From: Corallococcus carmarthensis | GTDB lineage: Bacteria; Myxococcota; Myxococcia; Myxococcales; Myxococcaceae | Assembly: GCF_003611695.1 (NCBI RefSeq) | Contig: NZ_RAWE01000008.1 | Span: 45,423-109,422, forward strand | Length of the DNA: 64,000 nucleotides | Direction: 5' to 3' | Shown: positions 58,196-64,000 of the stretch, one piece after another | Layout of the letters: every line of letters begins with the position of its first letter | Position numbering within the stretch: the first letter of the stretch is position 1 | Program-made: the position numbers and the translations under genes | The notes under the pieces: generated by a model | Databases searched by the model: none | Seen by the model: the letters and a program-made list of their open reading frames with translations, nothing else | Told to the model about the DNA's origin: nothing

Positions 58196-61064
58196 CGTAC
58201 GGCCCGTCATTGGCATGGGCGGAATGACGGAGATCATCAGCGACAAGGGAGAGCTGGCCAAGGGCGCGGCCCTGTTCGACGGCAAGCAGCTCACCAACCT
58301 GTCGCGCTACGAGAACCGGCTCTTCGCGGACGCGGCGGGTTCCGGGGCGACGCCGTACAAGGTGACGCTGGTGTTCGGCGAGGCGCGCCTGGACGTGAAG
58401 GGGCGGTGCTCGTGCATGGCGGCGCGCTCGCGTCCCTTCTGCAAGCACGCGGCGGCGCTGCTGGTGGCGTGGGCCCGGGCCCCGCAGGCCTTCGTGACGG
58501 CGGAGGCGGCCCCGGTCGCGCCCGCGGGCTCGGGCGGCGCGAAGAAGAGCGTGAAGAAGGGCAAGGCGGAAGCCGGCGACCTGATGAAGGCGGGCGTGGC
58601 GCAGGTGTCCACGCTGGTTCGCGAGCTGGGCCTGTCGGGCGTGGCGTCGCTGGGCGTGGAGCGGCCGGAGCAGGTGCGCGCGTTGGGTGAGGCGCTCCGG
58701 GCCAACGGCCTGCGGCGGCTGTCCGCGCGGGCGGTGGAGCTGGCGGGCCTGCTGGACGCGGCGGCCGCTCGCACGGGCACCTTCGAGGCGCCGGCGTACA
58801 CGGACCTGGTGGCGGACATGCTGCTCACCGCGCGCAAGGTGGAGAAGCACCTGGGCGGCGACGCGCTGGAGGCCCGTCACGTCGAGGAGCTGATTGGCAA
58901 GACGTGGACGAAGAAGGACCGCGCGCCCGTCACCGGGCTGACGCTGGTGGAGTACGCGTTCTCCTCGAAGGTGACGCCGGACCGGTTCCTCATCCGCGAG
59001 AGCCGCTTCGTGGACCTGGTGTCGGGCGGGCACTACAGCGAGAAGCAGATCCTCCCCGCCACCCTCAAGACGGTGGCGCCCAAGAAGAGCCACGCGGGCT
59101 ACGTGCTCCAGGGCGCCAAGGGCGGGCAGTACCCGGGTTTCGCGCCGAACCGGCTGGACCTGGAGGAGTGGACGGGCGGCGCGCCGGTGGACAAGGCGGT
59201 GCTGGAGCGGCTGGTGGAGGTGGCGCTGCCGGACGTGGGCGCGGTGATGACGGCCTTCCAGGAGCACCGCAAGGACGTGTTCGCGCCGGACCTGCTGCCG
59301 GTGGCCGTGCGGGTGGAGTCGCTGCTCGCCAGCGGGACGCGTTCCCAGTTCGTGGATGGCACGGGGCGGGGCCTCTTCCTGCCCGTGGACCCGGCGCTGG
59401 AGGAGCCGCTGTCGAGCGCCCTGGAGGACGCGAAGCTCCTGGCGGTGCTGGGCGACGTGGGCCTGGAGGCGGCGCTCCCCACGCTGTTCCCCACCGCCGT
59501 GGTGGTGCGGACGCCGGAAGGGGTGGACCTGCGCGCGTTGGGCCGTTCGGAGGACGCGCCCGTGTCACCCCGGCGGCGGGGACGCGTGCGGGCTCCCACC
59601 GCGCCGAACGCGCTGCCCCGCAGCGGGTGGGCGGAGGCGGCGCGGGCGGCGGGTGCGTCGCGGGCGGCCATCGCGCTCGCGGAGGTGCGAGACGAGCTGG
59701 CGGACGCGTTCGCCAGCGGCCTGTCCGCGGTGAGCCCTCGCACGGTGGATCCGCTGGTGTCTCGGCTGAAGGAGCTGGGGCTGGAGAAGCCGGGCGCGCT
59801 GCTGGAGGCGCTGGCGCAGCGGTCGGACCCGGCGGAGCGGCTGGATGACTTCATCAAGGTGTACCAGGTGCTGGGCATCGCGCTGGTGAGGCTGTCGGGC
59901 GCGGTGCAGGTGGACATGGCCCAGCTGGAGGCCGTGCCCACGCACCCGAGCATCCGCGTGCACCGGCCGGAGGAGGTGCTGACGCCGGGCGAGGCCATGG
60001 TGCGCCGGGCGCGCGGAGAGCTGACGCGCTACGAGGCTGCGGCACACGCGGCGCGCTACTACGCGAGCCTGGGCGCGGACGTCCTGGCGCGGGAGTTCTA
60101 CCCGACGTGGAGCGACGGCGCGGCGAGCGCCTTCGTGGCGCGGACGGTGGCGGCGCTGGGCGAGAGCGCGCTGGGCTCCGTGCGCAGCGCGCTGGGCGAG
60201 CACCACAGCCGCATGGTTCGCCGCACCGCCATCCGCGTGCTGGGCGTGATGGGCGGAGTGCAGGCGCGGCGCGAGCTGGATGCGCTGACGCGCAAGGGCC
60301 ATGACATGGGCCTGCGCCTGTTCGCGAAGGAGACGCTGGAGGACGTGCAGGCCCGGGAGACGGGTGATGCGGCGGTGGCGGAGCTGGCGCGGCGCCGGAG
60401 GGAGAAGGCGGTCCCGCTGATGCAGGCGGCGCTGTCCGAGACGACGAAGGACGCGCGCGGGACGGCGGTGGCCATGCTGGCGGACCTGGGCACGGTGGCC
60501 ATGCCCGTGCTGCGCCAGGTGCTGCACGGAGACCCGGCGCGCGAGGTGCGGCGCGAGGCGGCGGAGGCGCTGGCGCGGATGGGGGACGCGGAGGTCCTCG
60601 ACCGGTTCATCCTCATGGTGCAGGGCCGCGGCCACGACGACGTGGAGGCGAAGCACGCCGTGTATGCGCTGGGCATGCTGGGCGACGTGCGCGGCGCGGA
60701 GGCCCTGCTGCTGGCGTTCGTGGACGGGTGGAAGCCCGGCGTCGTCGCGGAGGCCATGCGCACGCTGGGGCTGGCCATGCTGCAGCCCGCGCTGGACCTG
60801 GCCGAAAAGCGCCCGGAGGAGCTGGAGCGGAAGGCGTTCCGGAGCGTCTTCGAGGGCTTCCAGCCCACCGACCTGGCCAGGGCGCTGGAGGCCCGGTTGA
60901 AGGCGTCCCTCGAGCACCCGGACCTGCTGGCCCGCGCGGCGGTGTACCTGAAGGTGGCGGCTTCGAGCGCGGTGGTGGGCAAGCACATCGCGCAGCGCCT
61001 CATGGACCTGCCCGCCGTGGCCGCGGACAAGAACCTGTCCAAGGCGGCGAAGAAGCTGCTGTGA
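58188..61064 (+). CDS. SWIM zinc-finger / HEAT-repeat protein
   Basis: 958 residues from ATG 58188 with GGGGGAG upstream inside the VWA gene. The SWIM motif is at 74-87: Cys74-x-Cys76, then Cys85-x-His87 (GRCSCMAARSRPFCKH), a zinc finger that binds DNA or protein. A Lys-rich linker (KKSVKKGKAEAG) follows. The middle is of unknown fold with an FVDLVSGGHYSEKQILPATLK segment. From about 620 to the end there are HEAT-type helical repeats (AIRVLGVMGGVQARRELDALT, AVAMLADLGTVAMPVLRQVL, AVYALGMLGDVRGAEALLLAF). Last gene of the four-gene operon; probably the recognition or scaffold part. Confidence 0.88.
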   Translation: MADVRPVIGMGGMTEIISDKGELAKGAALFDGKQLTNLSRYENRLFADAAGSGATPYKVTLVFGEARLDVKGRCSCMAARSRPFCKHAAALLVAWARAPQAFVTAEAAPVAPAGSGGAKKSVKKGKAEAGDLMKAGVAQVSTLVRELGLSGVASLGVERPEQVRALGEALRANGLRRLSARAVELAGLLDAAAARTGTFEAPAYTDLVADMLLTARKVEKHLGGDALEARHVEELIGKTWTKKDRAPVTGLTLVEYAFSSKVTPDRFLIRESRFVDLVSGGHYSEKQILPATLKTVAPKKSHAGYVLQGAKGGQYPGFAPNRLDLEEWTGGAPVDKAVLERLVEVALPDVGAVMTAFQEHRKDVFAPDLLPVAVRVESLLASGTRSQFVDGTGRGLFLPVDPALEEPLSSALEDAKLLAVLGDVGLEAALPTLFPTAVVVRTPEGVDLRALGRSEDAPVSPRRRGRVRAPTAPNALPRSGWAEAARAAGASRAAIALAEVRDELADAFASGLSAVSPRTVDPLVSRLKELGLEKPGALLEALAQRSDPAERLDDFIKVYQVLGIALVRLSGAVQVDMAQLEAVPTHPSIRVHRPEEVLTPGEAMVRRARGELTRYEAAAHAARYYASLGADVLAREFYPTWSDGAASAFVARTVAALGESALGSVRSALGEHHSRMVRRTAIRVLGVMGGVQARRELDALTRKGHDMGLRLFAKETLEDVQARETGDAAVAELARRRREKAVPLMQAALSETTKDARGTAVAMLADLGTVAMPVLRQVLHGDPAREVRREAAEALARMGDAEVLDRFILMVQGRGHDDVEAKHAVYALGMLGDVRGAEALLLAFVDGWKPGVVAEAMRTLGLAMLQPALDLAEKRPEELERKAFRSVFEGFQPTDLARALEARLKASLEHPDLLARAAVYLKVAASSAVVGKHIAQRLMDLPAVAADKNLSKAAKKLL

Positions 61065-61073
61065 GGCCGTGGA

Positions 61074-61102
61074 CCCGCCGCTGTGCTCCTCGCGGCGGCG
61101 GG
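61074..61102. terminator. GC hairpin between convergent SWIM and C59 genes
   Basis: CCCGCCGC pairs with GCGGCGGG over a 13-base loop, 10 bases after the SWIM stop and 17 bases from the opposing stop. Without a T-tract the call rests on position. Confidence 0.4.
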
Positions 61103-61118
61103 CCCTGATGGAGGTGGG

Positions 61119-62153
61119 TCAGCTCCCCAGCTTCGAGGTGAGGTCGATGCTGGTGGGGGAGGCCGGTACGGGGAAGGGCTTCCCGGCGGCCCCGCTGAAG
61201 TCCAGCGTCTTGAGGTTCACCGAGTACACGCAGGGGTTGGCGTAGAAGCGCACGGACAGGGTCAGCGCGACCAGGTCCTTCACGACGACCCACTGCGTGT
61301 AGTCCAGCTCGTCCTTGCCCAGCTTGTTCGTGGAGCGGCTGGTGCCGGCGGGGATGTCCACCGTGTTGAGGATGTGGAAGGCGAGCGTGGTGGCGTCCGC
61401 GGCCGTGATGAGGGGCTGCGAGTACTGCTTGAGGTACGCGGCGCGCACGAAGCGCGCGGGCGGCGTCGAGTCACCCGGCAGGCCGCGCATGCCGCTGCCG
61501 TGGCCGGCCGGCGCGAACGACTGGGAGCCCAGCTCCGTGGGCTTCGCGTCATAGGGCGTGAGGTTGGCGTAGCCGCCCAGGTTCAGCAGTTGGTCGGGGA
61601 ACGGCGGGTCGTTGGTGCAGACGCCCACGGGGTTCTCGTAGACGTTGAGCTGCCCGTGGGTGAACTCCACCACGATGCTGTTGCCCTTGGCGTCGTGGAT
61701 GGGGAAGTGCAGCGGGAGCAGCTTCGCCAGGAGGTCGCCCTCCCAGACCTGCACGCTGCCGCTGGTCAGCGCCGTCTGCACGTCCGCCACGCTGCCGCAC
61801 GTGCCCAGCGCCCAGCTCACGAAGTCCACCAGCGCCAGCGCCTGCGCCGGCTGGCTCACCTTGGGATAGGCGGAGCCCGGCAGCCACAGCGCGCCCACGG
61901 ACAGGCCCTGCGTGTTGAGGCCGTCCACGATGACCTTGTCCGTGAGGGCGGTGAGGCCGACGAAGCCATACGTCGACTTCCACGTCAGGCCCGGCTTGCC
62001 GCTGGGGCCCATGGACTGGAAGGACTGGCCCGCGGCGTGGACCATGAGCTGCGAATTCAGGTCGGGACCGAACTCCATGCTGCGGCCATTGACGGCGATG
62101 GGCCCGGAAGCGACGCGGGCGTCATTGCCGGTGATCAGGAAGTCGGTGCACAT
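61119..62153 (-). CDS. Choloylglycine hydrolase / penicillin acylase family (C59)
   Basis: 344 residues from ATG 62153; four codons upstream there is another start, but MCTDF puts the nucleophile at Cys2, exposed after Met removal as in Ntn hydrolases. Visible signature: MCTDFLITGNDARVASGPIAVNGRSMEFG (Asp/Arg near 16-28), GFVGLTALTDKVIVDGLNTQGLSVGALWLPG, GNSIVVEFTHGQLNVYENPVGVCTNDPPFPDQL (Asn near 185) and ARFVRAAYLKQ (Arg). Family members cut bile-salt amides, penicillin V or acyl-homoserine lactones. The absence of a signal peptide indicates cytoplasmic action, with a linear amide as substrate; quorum-signal cleavage is one possibility. Confidence 0.9.
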   Translation of the reverse strand: MCTDFLITGNDARVASGPIAVNGRSMEFGPDLNSQLMVHAAGQSFQSMGPSGKPGLTWKSTYGFVGLTALTDKVIVDGLNTQGLSVGALWLPGSAYPKVSQPAQALALVDFVSWALGTCGSVADVQTALTSGSVQVWEGDLLAKLLPLHFPIHDAKGNSIVVEFTHGQLNVYENPVGVCTNDPPFPDQLLNLGGYANLTPYDAKPTELGSQSFAPAGHGSGMRGLPGDSTPPARFVRAAYLKQYSQPLITAADATTLAFHILNTVDIPAGTSRSTNKLGKDELDYTQWVVVKDLVALTLSVRFYANPCVYSVNLKTLDFSGAAGKPFPVPASPTSIDLTSKLGS

Positions 62154-62184
62154 GGGCGGTCTCACTCCCCGTGACAGTCAATTC

Positions 62185-62202
62185 CTCCCACGACGGTGGG
62201 AG
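62185..62202. promoter_or_regulatory. CTCCCAC-gacg-GTGGGAG hairpin
   Basis: Perfect 7-bp stem with a 4-base loop, 32-49 bases upstream of the C59 hydrolase start. A leader hairpin or an operator. Confidence 0.45.
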
Positions 62203-62236
62203 CGTTCCACGGTGCCTGGATGCCGTTGCACGGTGC
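62203..62236. promoter_or_regulatory. 21-base-period direct repeat upstream of C59 hydrolase
   Basis: CGTTCCACGGTGC at 62203-62215 and CGTTGCACGGTGC at 62224-62236 differ at one base and are 21 bases apart. The spacing of two helical turns suggests a regulator binding the same DNA face twice, adjoining the hairpin. Confidence 0.5.
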
Positions 62237-62397
62237 GCACCAGCACCCCGCCAAACCTGCAACCCACCAGATTCCAGGGGATTGCGAGGAGGGCCGGCGT
62301 GGAAGGTCCCCGGGCGCGTCCGGGCAGGAGGCAGGCGCGTCCCGCGCAGACGCGGGGCATTGCGTGAGGTCCGGAATCCGGCAAGCCTCCGCGCCGC

Positions 62398-63153
62398 ATG
62401 ACGGACCCTGCTCCTCCTCCCGCGTCCCCACCGCGCCGCGACGACGCGCTGGACGCGTACGAGCTGTCGTTCTTCGAGCGGCTGTCGCTGCAGTCGCAGG
62501 GCATCGTCATCGCCGTCGTGTTGCGGGTGACGGACCTGCTGCTCCTGCTCTTGCGTCCCCGGCTCCTGAAGCCGTACCTGGGGTTGTGGTGGCAGCGCAT
62601 CCTGCGGACGCCCTACAGCGCGCGGCGCACCTTCGAGATGGCCCGCGTGCTCCAGGCCACGGGCCAGACGTTCCGCGAGCTGATGTACGGCGAGACGCCG
62701 CTGGTGACGGCGCTGTGGTTCCTCAAGCGGGCGGGCGTGGGGCGCGGCAGCCGGGTGGTGGACCTGGGCGCGGGGCGGGGACGCGTGCTGCTCGCCGCGC
62801 GCTGGTGGGGCGCCGGGGCGCATGGCGTGGAGCTGGTCCCGGACCACGTGGCGCGCGTGGCGCCGTGGCTCCAGCCCGCGGGCATCACGCTCACCGTGGG
62901 CGACCTGACCCGCGAACCGCTGGGGGACGCGACCCACATCTTCTGCAACTGGGTGGCGTTCAGCCCGGAGACGAAGGCCCGGCTCGTCGCGCACCTGCGC
63001 ACCTGCGCGCCAGGCACGCGCATCATCACCGTCACCCGCCCCATCCAGGCGGAGGGCTTCACCGGCCATGCCGGCCACTGGATGCTCTTCACCTGGGGCC
63101 TGGAGAAGGTCTGGCTTCAAGAATACCGGCCGGACCCCATCGCATCCACCTGA
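62398..63153 (+). CDS. SAM-dependent methyltransferase with hydrophobic N-terminal segment
   Basis: 251 residues from ATG 62398; no strong ribosome site. After a Pro-rich tail, ERLSLQSQGIVIAVVLRVTDLLLLLLRPRLLKPYLG forms a hydrophobic helix, perhaps peripheral membrane. The class I methyltransferase domain follows: GSRVVDLGAGRGRVLLAARWWGAGAHGVELVPDHVARV near 117-150 for SAM, then GDLTREPLGDATHIFCNWVAFSPETKARLV. The FCNW motif stands where DNA/protein N-methylases have NPPY-like residues but does not match. The roughly DOT1-like order of motifs is a weak hint. Substrate unknown. Confidence 0.8.
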   Translation: MTDPAPPPASPPRRDDALDAYELSFFERLSLQSQGIVIAVVLRVTDLLLLLLRPRLLKPYLGLWWQRILRTPYSARRTFEMARVLQATGQTFRELMYGETPLVTALWFLKRAGVGRGSRVVDLGAGRGRVLLAARWWGAGAHGVELVPDHVARVAPWLQPAGITLTVGDLTREPLGDATHIFCNWVAFSPETKARLVAHLRTCAPGTRIITVTRPIQAEGFTGHAGHWMLFTWGLEKVWLQEYRPDPIAST

Positions 63154-63192
63154 CACGAAAAGGCCGGGTGCAACTTCGAGCCTGCCTGACGT

Positions 63193-63222
63193 CACTCGTG
63201 ATTGGATGGGAAGGACGGGCAG
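63193..63222 (+). promoter_or_regulatory. Shared leader block, copy 1
   Basis: CACTCG, then TGGATGGGAAGG, then GGGCAG before the TetR start at 63252. A closely similar block stands before the next gene (63878-63906), so both may share a promoter or operator. Confidence 0.45.
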
Positions 63223-63251
63223 CGGCGTTCCCGTCGCGAGAGGTGATGGCA

Positions 63252-63815
63252 ATGACCGAGCGGAGGAAGACGCAGCCTGTGGTGACTCGCGAGCAGCTTC
63301 TTCGGGTGGCCGCGGACCTCATCCTGGCCCAGGGGCTTCAGGCCGTGACGCTCGACGCCATCGCCCGGCGGGCAGGCATCCCGAAGGAGGACCTCCTGGA
63401 ACATTTCCAGAGCAAACCCATCCTGTTCGATGCGCTGTTCGACGACGTGACGCGGCGCTTCTCCGAGGCCGTCGCCGCGGAGATGGAGAAGGACCCGGAC
63501 GCCAACGGCCGGGGAACCCGCGCGTATCTCCGGGTGACGGTCGCCGCTCCCGCGGATGACGACGAGGCCCGGGTCATGCGCTCGCTCATCGGGCTCATGC
63601 TCTTCGACCCGGAGGTCCGGGAGCTCTGGAGCTCCATCTGGGACGAGGCGCGGGAGGCGCAACTCAGCCGCGAGGAGCACGAATCGCCGGAGCTCACGCT
63701 CTGCCGTCTGGCGATCGACGGGTTGTGGATGTCGGACATGCTCGAGCAGCGCACGGTCTCAAGCCAGATGCGCGCGGCGGTCATTCATCGAATCGAAGAA
63801 CTCACGCGCAAGTAG
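63252..63815 (+). CDS. TetR family regulator
   Basis: 187 residues from ATG 63252, for which GAGAGG is well spaced; ATG 63246 is in frame but too close to it. N-terminal helix-turn-helix: TREQLLRVAADLILAQGLQAVTLDAIARRAGIPKEDLLEHFQSKPILFDALFDDV. The C-terminal TetR_C_37-like part contains VMRSLIGLMLFDPEVRELWSSIWDEA and LCRLAIDGLWMSDML, the latter common in repressors of efflux genes. The following gene at 63910 shares its leader block, which suggests coordinate control, possibly by this protein. Confidence 0.87.
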   Translation: MTERRKTQPVVTREQLLRVAADLILAQGLQAVTLDAIARRAGIPKEDLLEHFQSKPILFDALFDDVTRRFSEAVAAEMEKDPDANGRGTRAYLRVTVAAPADDDEARVMRSLIGLMLFDPEVRELWSSIWDEAREAQLSREEHESPELTLCRLAIDGLWMSDMLEQRTVSSQMRAAVIHRIEELTRK

Positions 63816-63829
63816 CCTCCCCTCCAGGC

Positions 63830-63844
63830 GCAGGCTTCGCCTGC
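63830..63844 (+). terminator. Short hairpin after the TetR gene
   Basis: GCAGGC-TTC-GCCTGC, 15 bases after the TetR stop. It is compact and of small stem, so termination is tentative. Confidence 0.35.
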
Positions 63845-63877
63845 CATGTCAGACGCCACTCCTAGTCTGCGCGCCTT

Positions 63878-63906
63878 CACTCGCAGTCGGATGGGAAAGG
63901 CAGGCA
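63878..63906 (+). promoter_or_regulatory. Shared leader block, copy 2
   Basis: CACTCG, then CGGATGGGAAAGG, then AGGCAG immediately before the last gene's ATG. Same order and nearly same spacing as the block at 63193, so a common regulator is likely. Confidence 0.45.
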
Positions 63907-63909
63907 GTC

Positions 63910-64000
63910 ATGCACTTCGGGTTGAAATGCCGCAACGCCTTCGCCGCGGCGGTGGTCGCTGTCTTCGTGGGTGGGGGCACGGCGCAGGCCGCGCCAGAAG
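63910..64000 (+). CDS. Secreted protein, truncated by window end
   Basis: Only the first 30 codons are present. MHFGLKCRNAFAAAVVAVFVGGGTAQAAPE is a signal peptide with cleavage near AQA-AP. Nothing of the mature protein is visible, so no family can be given. Lies 94 bases after a TetR gene. Confidence 0.6.
   Translation, partial: MHFGLKCRNAFAAAVVAVFVGGGTAQAAPE

Noticed and set aside
1..64000. CRISPR arrays, tRNA/rRNA genes, insertion sequences, prophage
   Set aside because: No regularly spaced repeats, cloverleaf sequences, transposase or phage structural proteins were seen on either strand; a tRNA scan would be needed to be certain.

Overview
The window is a very GC-rich chromosomal segment of a myxobacterium, most likely a Corallococcus/Myxococcus relative. 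This is inferred from gene content: a DUF2378 (TIGR02265) myxobacterial paralogue, a giant Ser/Thr kinase-TPR protein, an FHA-type sigma-54 activator with candidate sigma-54 promoters, many short lipoproteins and secreted hydrolases, and several one-component regulator/target pairs. I saw no rRNA, tRNA, CRISPR array or insertion sequence. Both ends cut genes.

Layout. 1-5.3 kb: a minus-strand two-gene operon for an aegerolysin-like/TULIP-like protein and a giant unknown protein, behind a candidate sigma-54 promoter. 5.3-10.2 kb: a small membrane protein, a small secreted protein, propionyl-CoA synthetase (prpE) and an M4 metalloprotease lipoprotein. 10.4-15.6 kb: TetR/TrhA and HxlR/quinone-oxidoreductase divergent pairs, then a LytS/LytR-type two-component system whose junction holds a 100-bp tandem triplication of the response-regulator 5' end. 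15.7-21 kb: a metallo-beta-lactamase-fold protein lacking metal ligands, poxB, an ECF sigma factor and two membrane proteins. 21-29.3 kb: GntR, NADAR, alcohol dehydrogenase/LysR, S37 peptidase, a beta-repeat protein, a second MDR oxidoreductase, a TonB-C protein and DUF2378. 29.3-32.2 kb: a second aegerolysin-like gene, its probable bEBP and a lipoprotein, with two candidate sigma-54 promoters. 32.2-36.4 kb: TetR/SDR and TetR/FAD-monooxygenase pairs with clear palindromic operators, and a hotdog thioesterase. 36.6-41.1 kb: kinase-TPR giant and an alpha/beta hydrolase. 41.1-45.3 kb: a Septu-like ATPase/HNH defence pair and an unrecognised 639-residue protein. 45.7-49.5 kb: DUF1206 membrane protein, glutamine synthetase, C39-like peptidase lipoprotein. 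49.6-53.3 kb: a tandemly duplicated ferritin-like lipoprotein locus with a truncated copy. 53.5-61.1 kb: a tightly overlapping four-gene MoxR / DUF5682 / VWA / SWIM-HEAT operon. 61.1-64 kb: a choloylglycine-hydrolase-family enzyme, a methyltransferase, a TetR regulator and the start of a secreted protein.

How it works together. Most units are independent accessory modules: regulator plus divergent enzyme, often with a visible operator. The points of greatest interest are (i) the aegerolysin-like genes linked to a sigma-54/bEBP circuit, (ii) the four-gene MoxR-VWA-SWIM-DUF5682 operon, (iii) the Septu-like pair next to an unknown gene, (iv) the 100-bp triplication giving three successive eight-base stop/start overlaps between kinase and response regulator, and (v) a 27-base palindrome found four times, always between genes.
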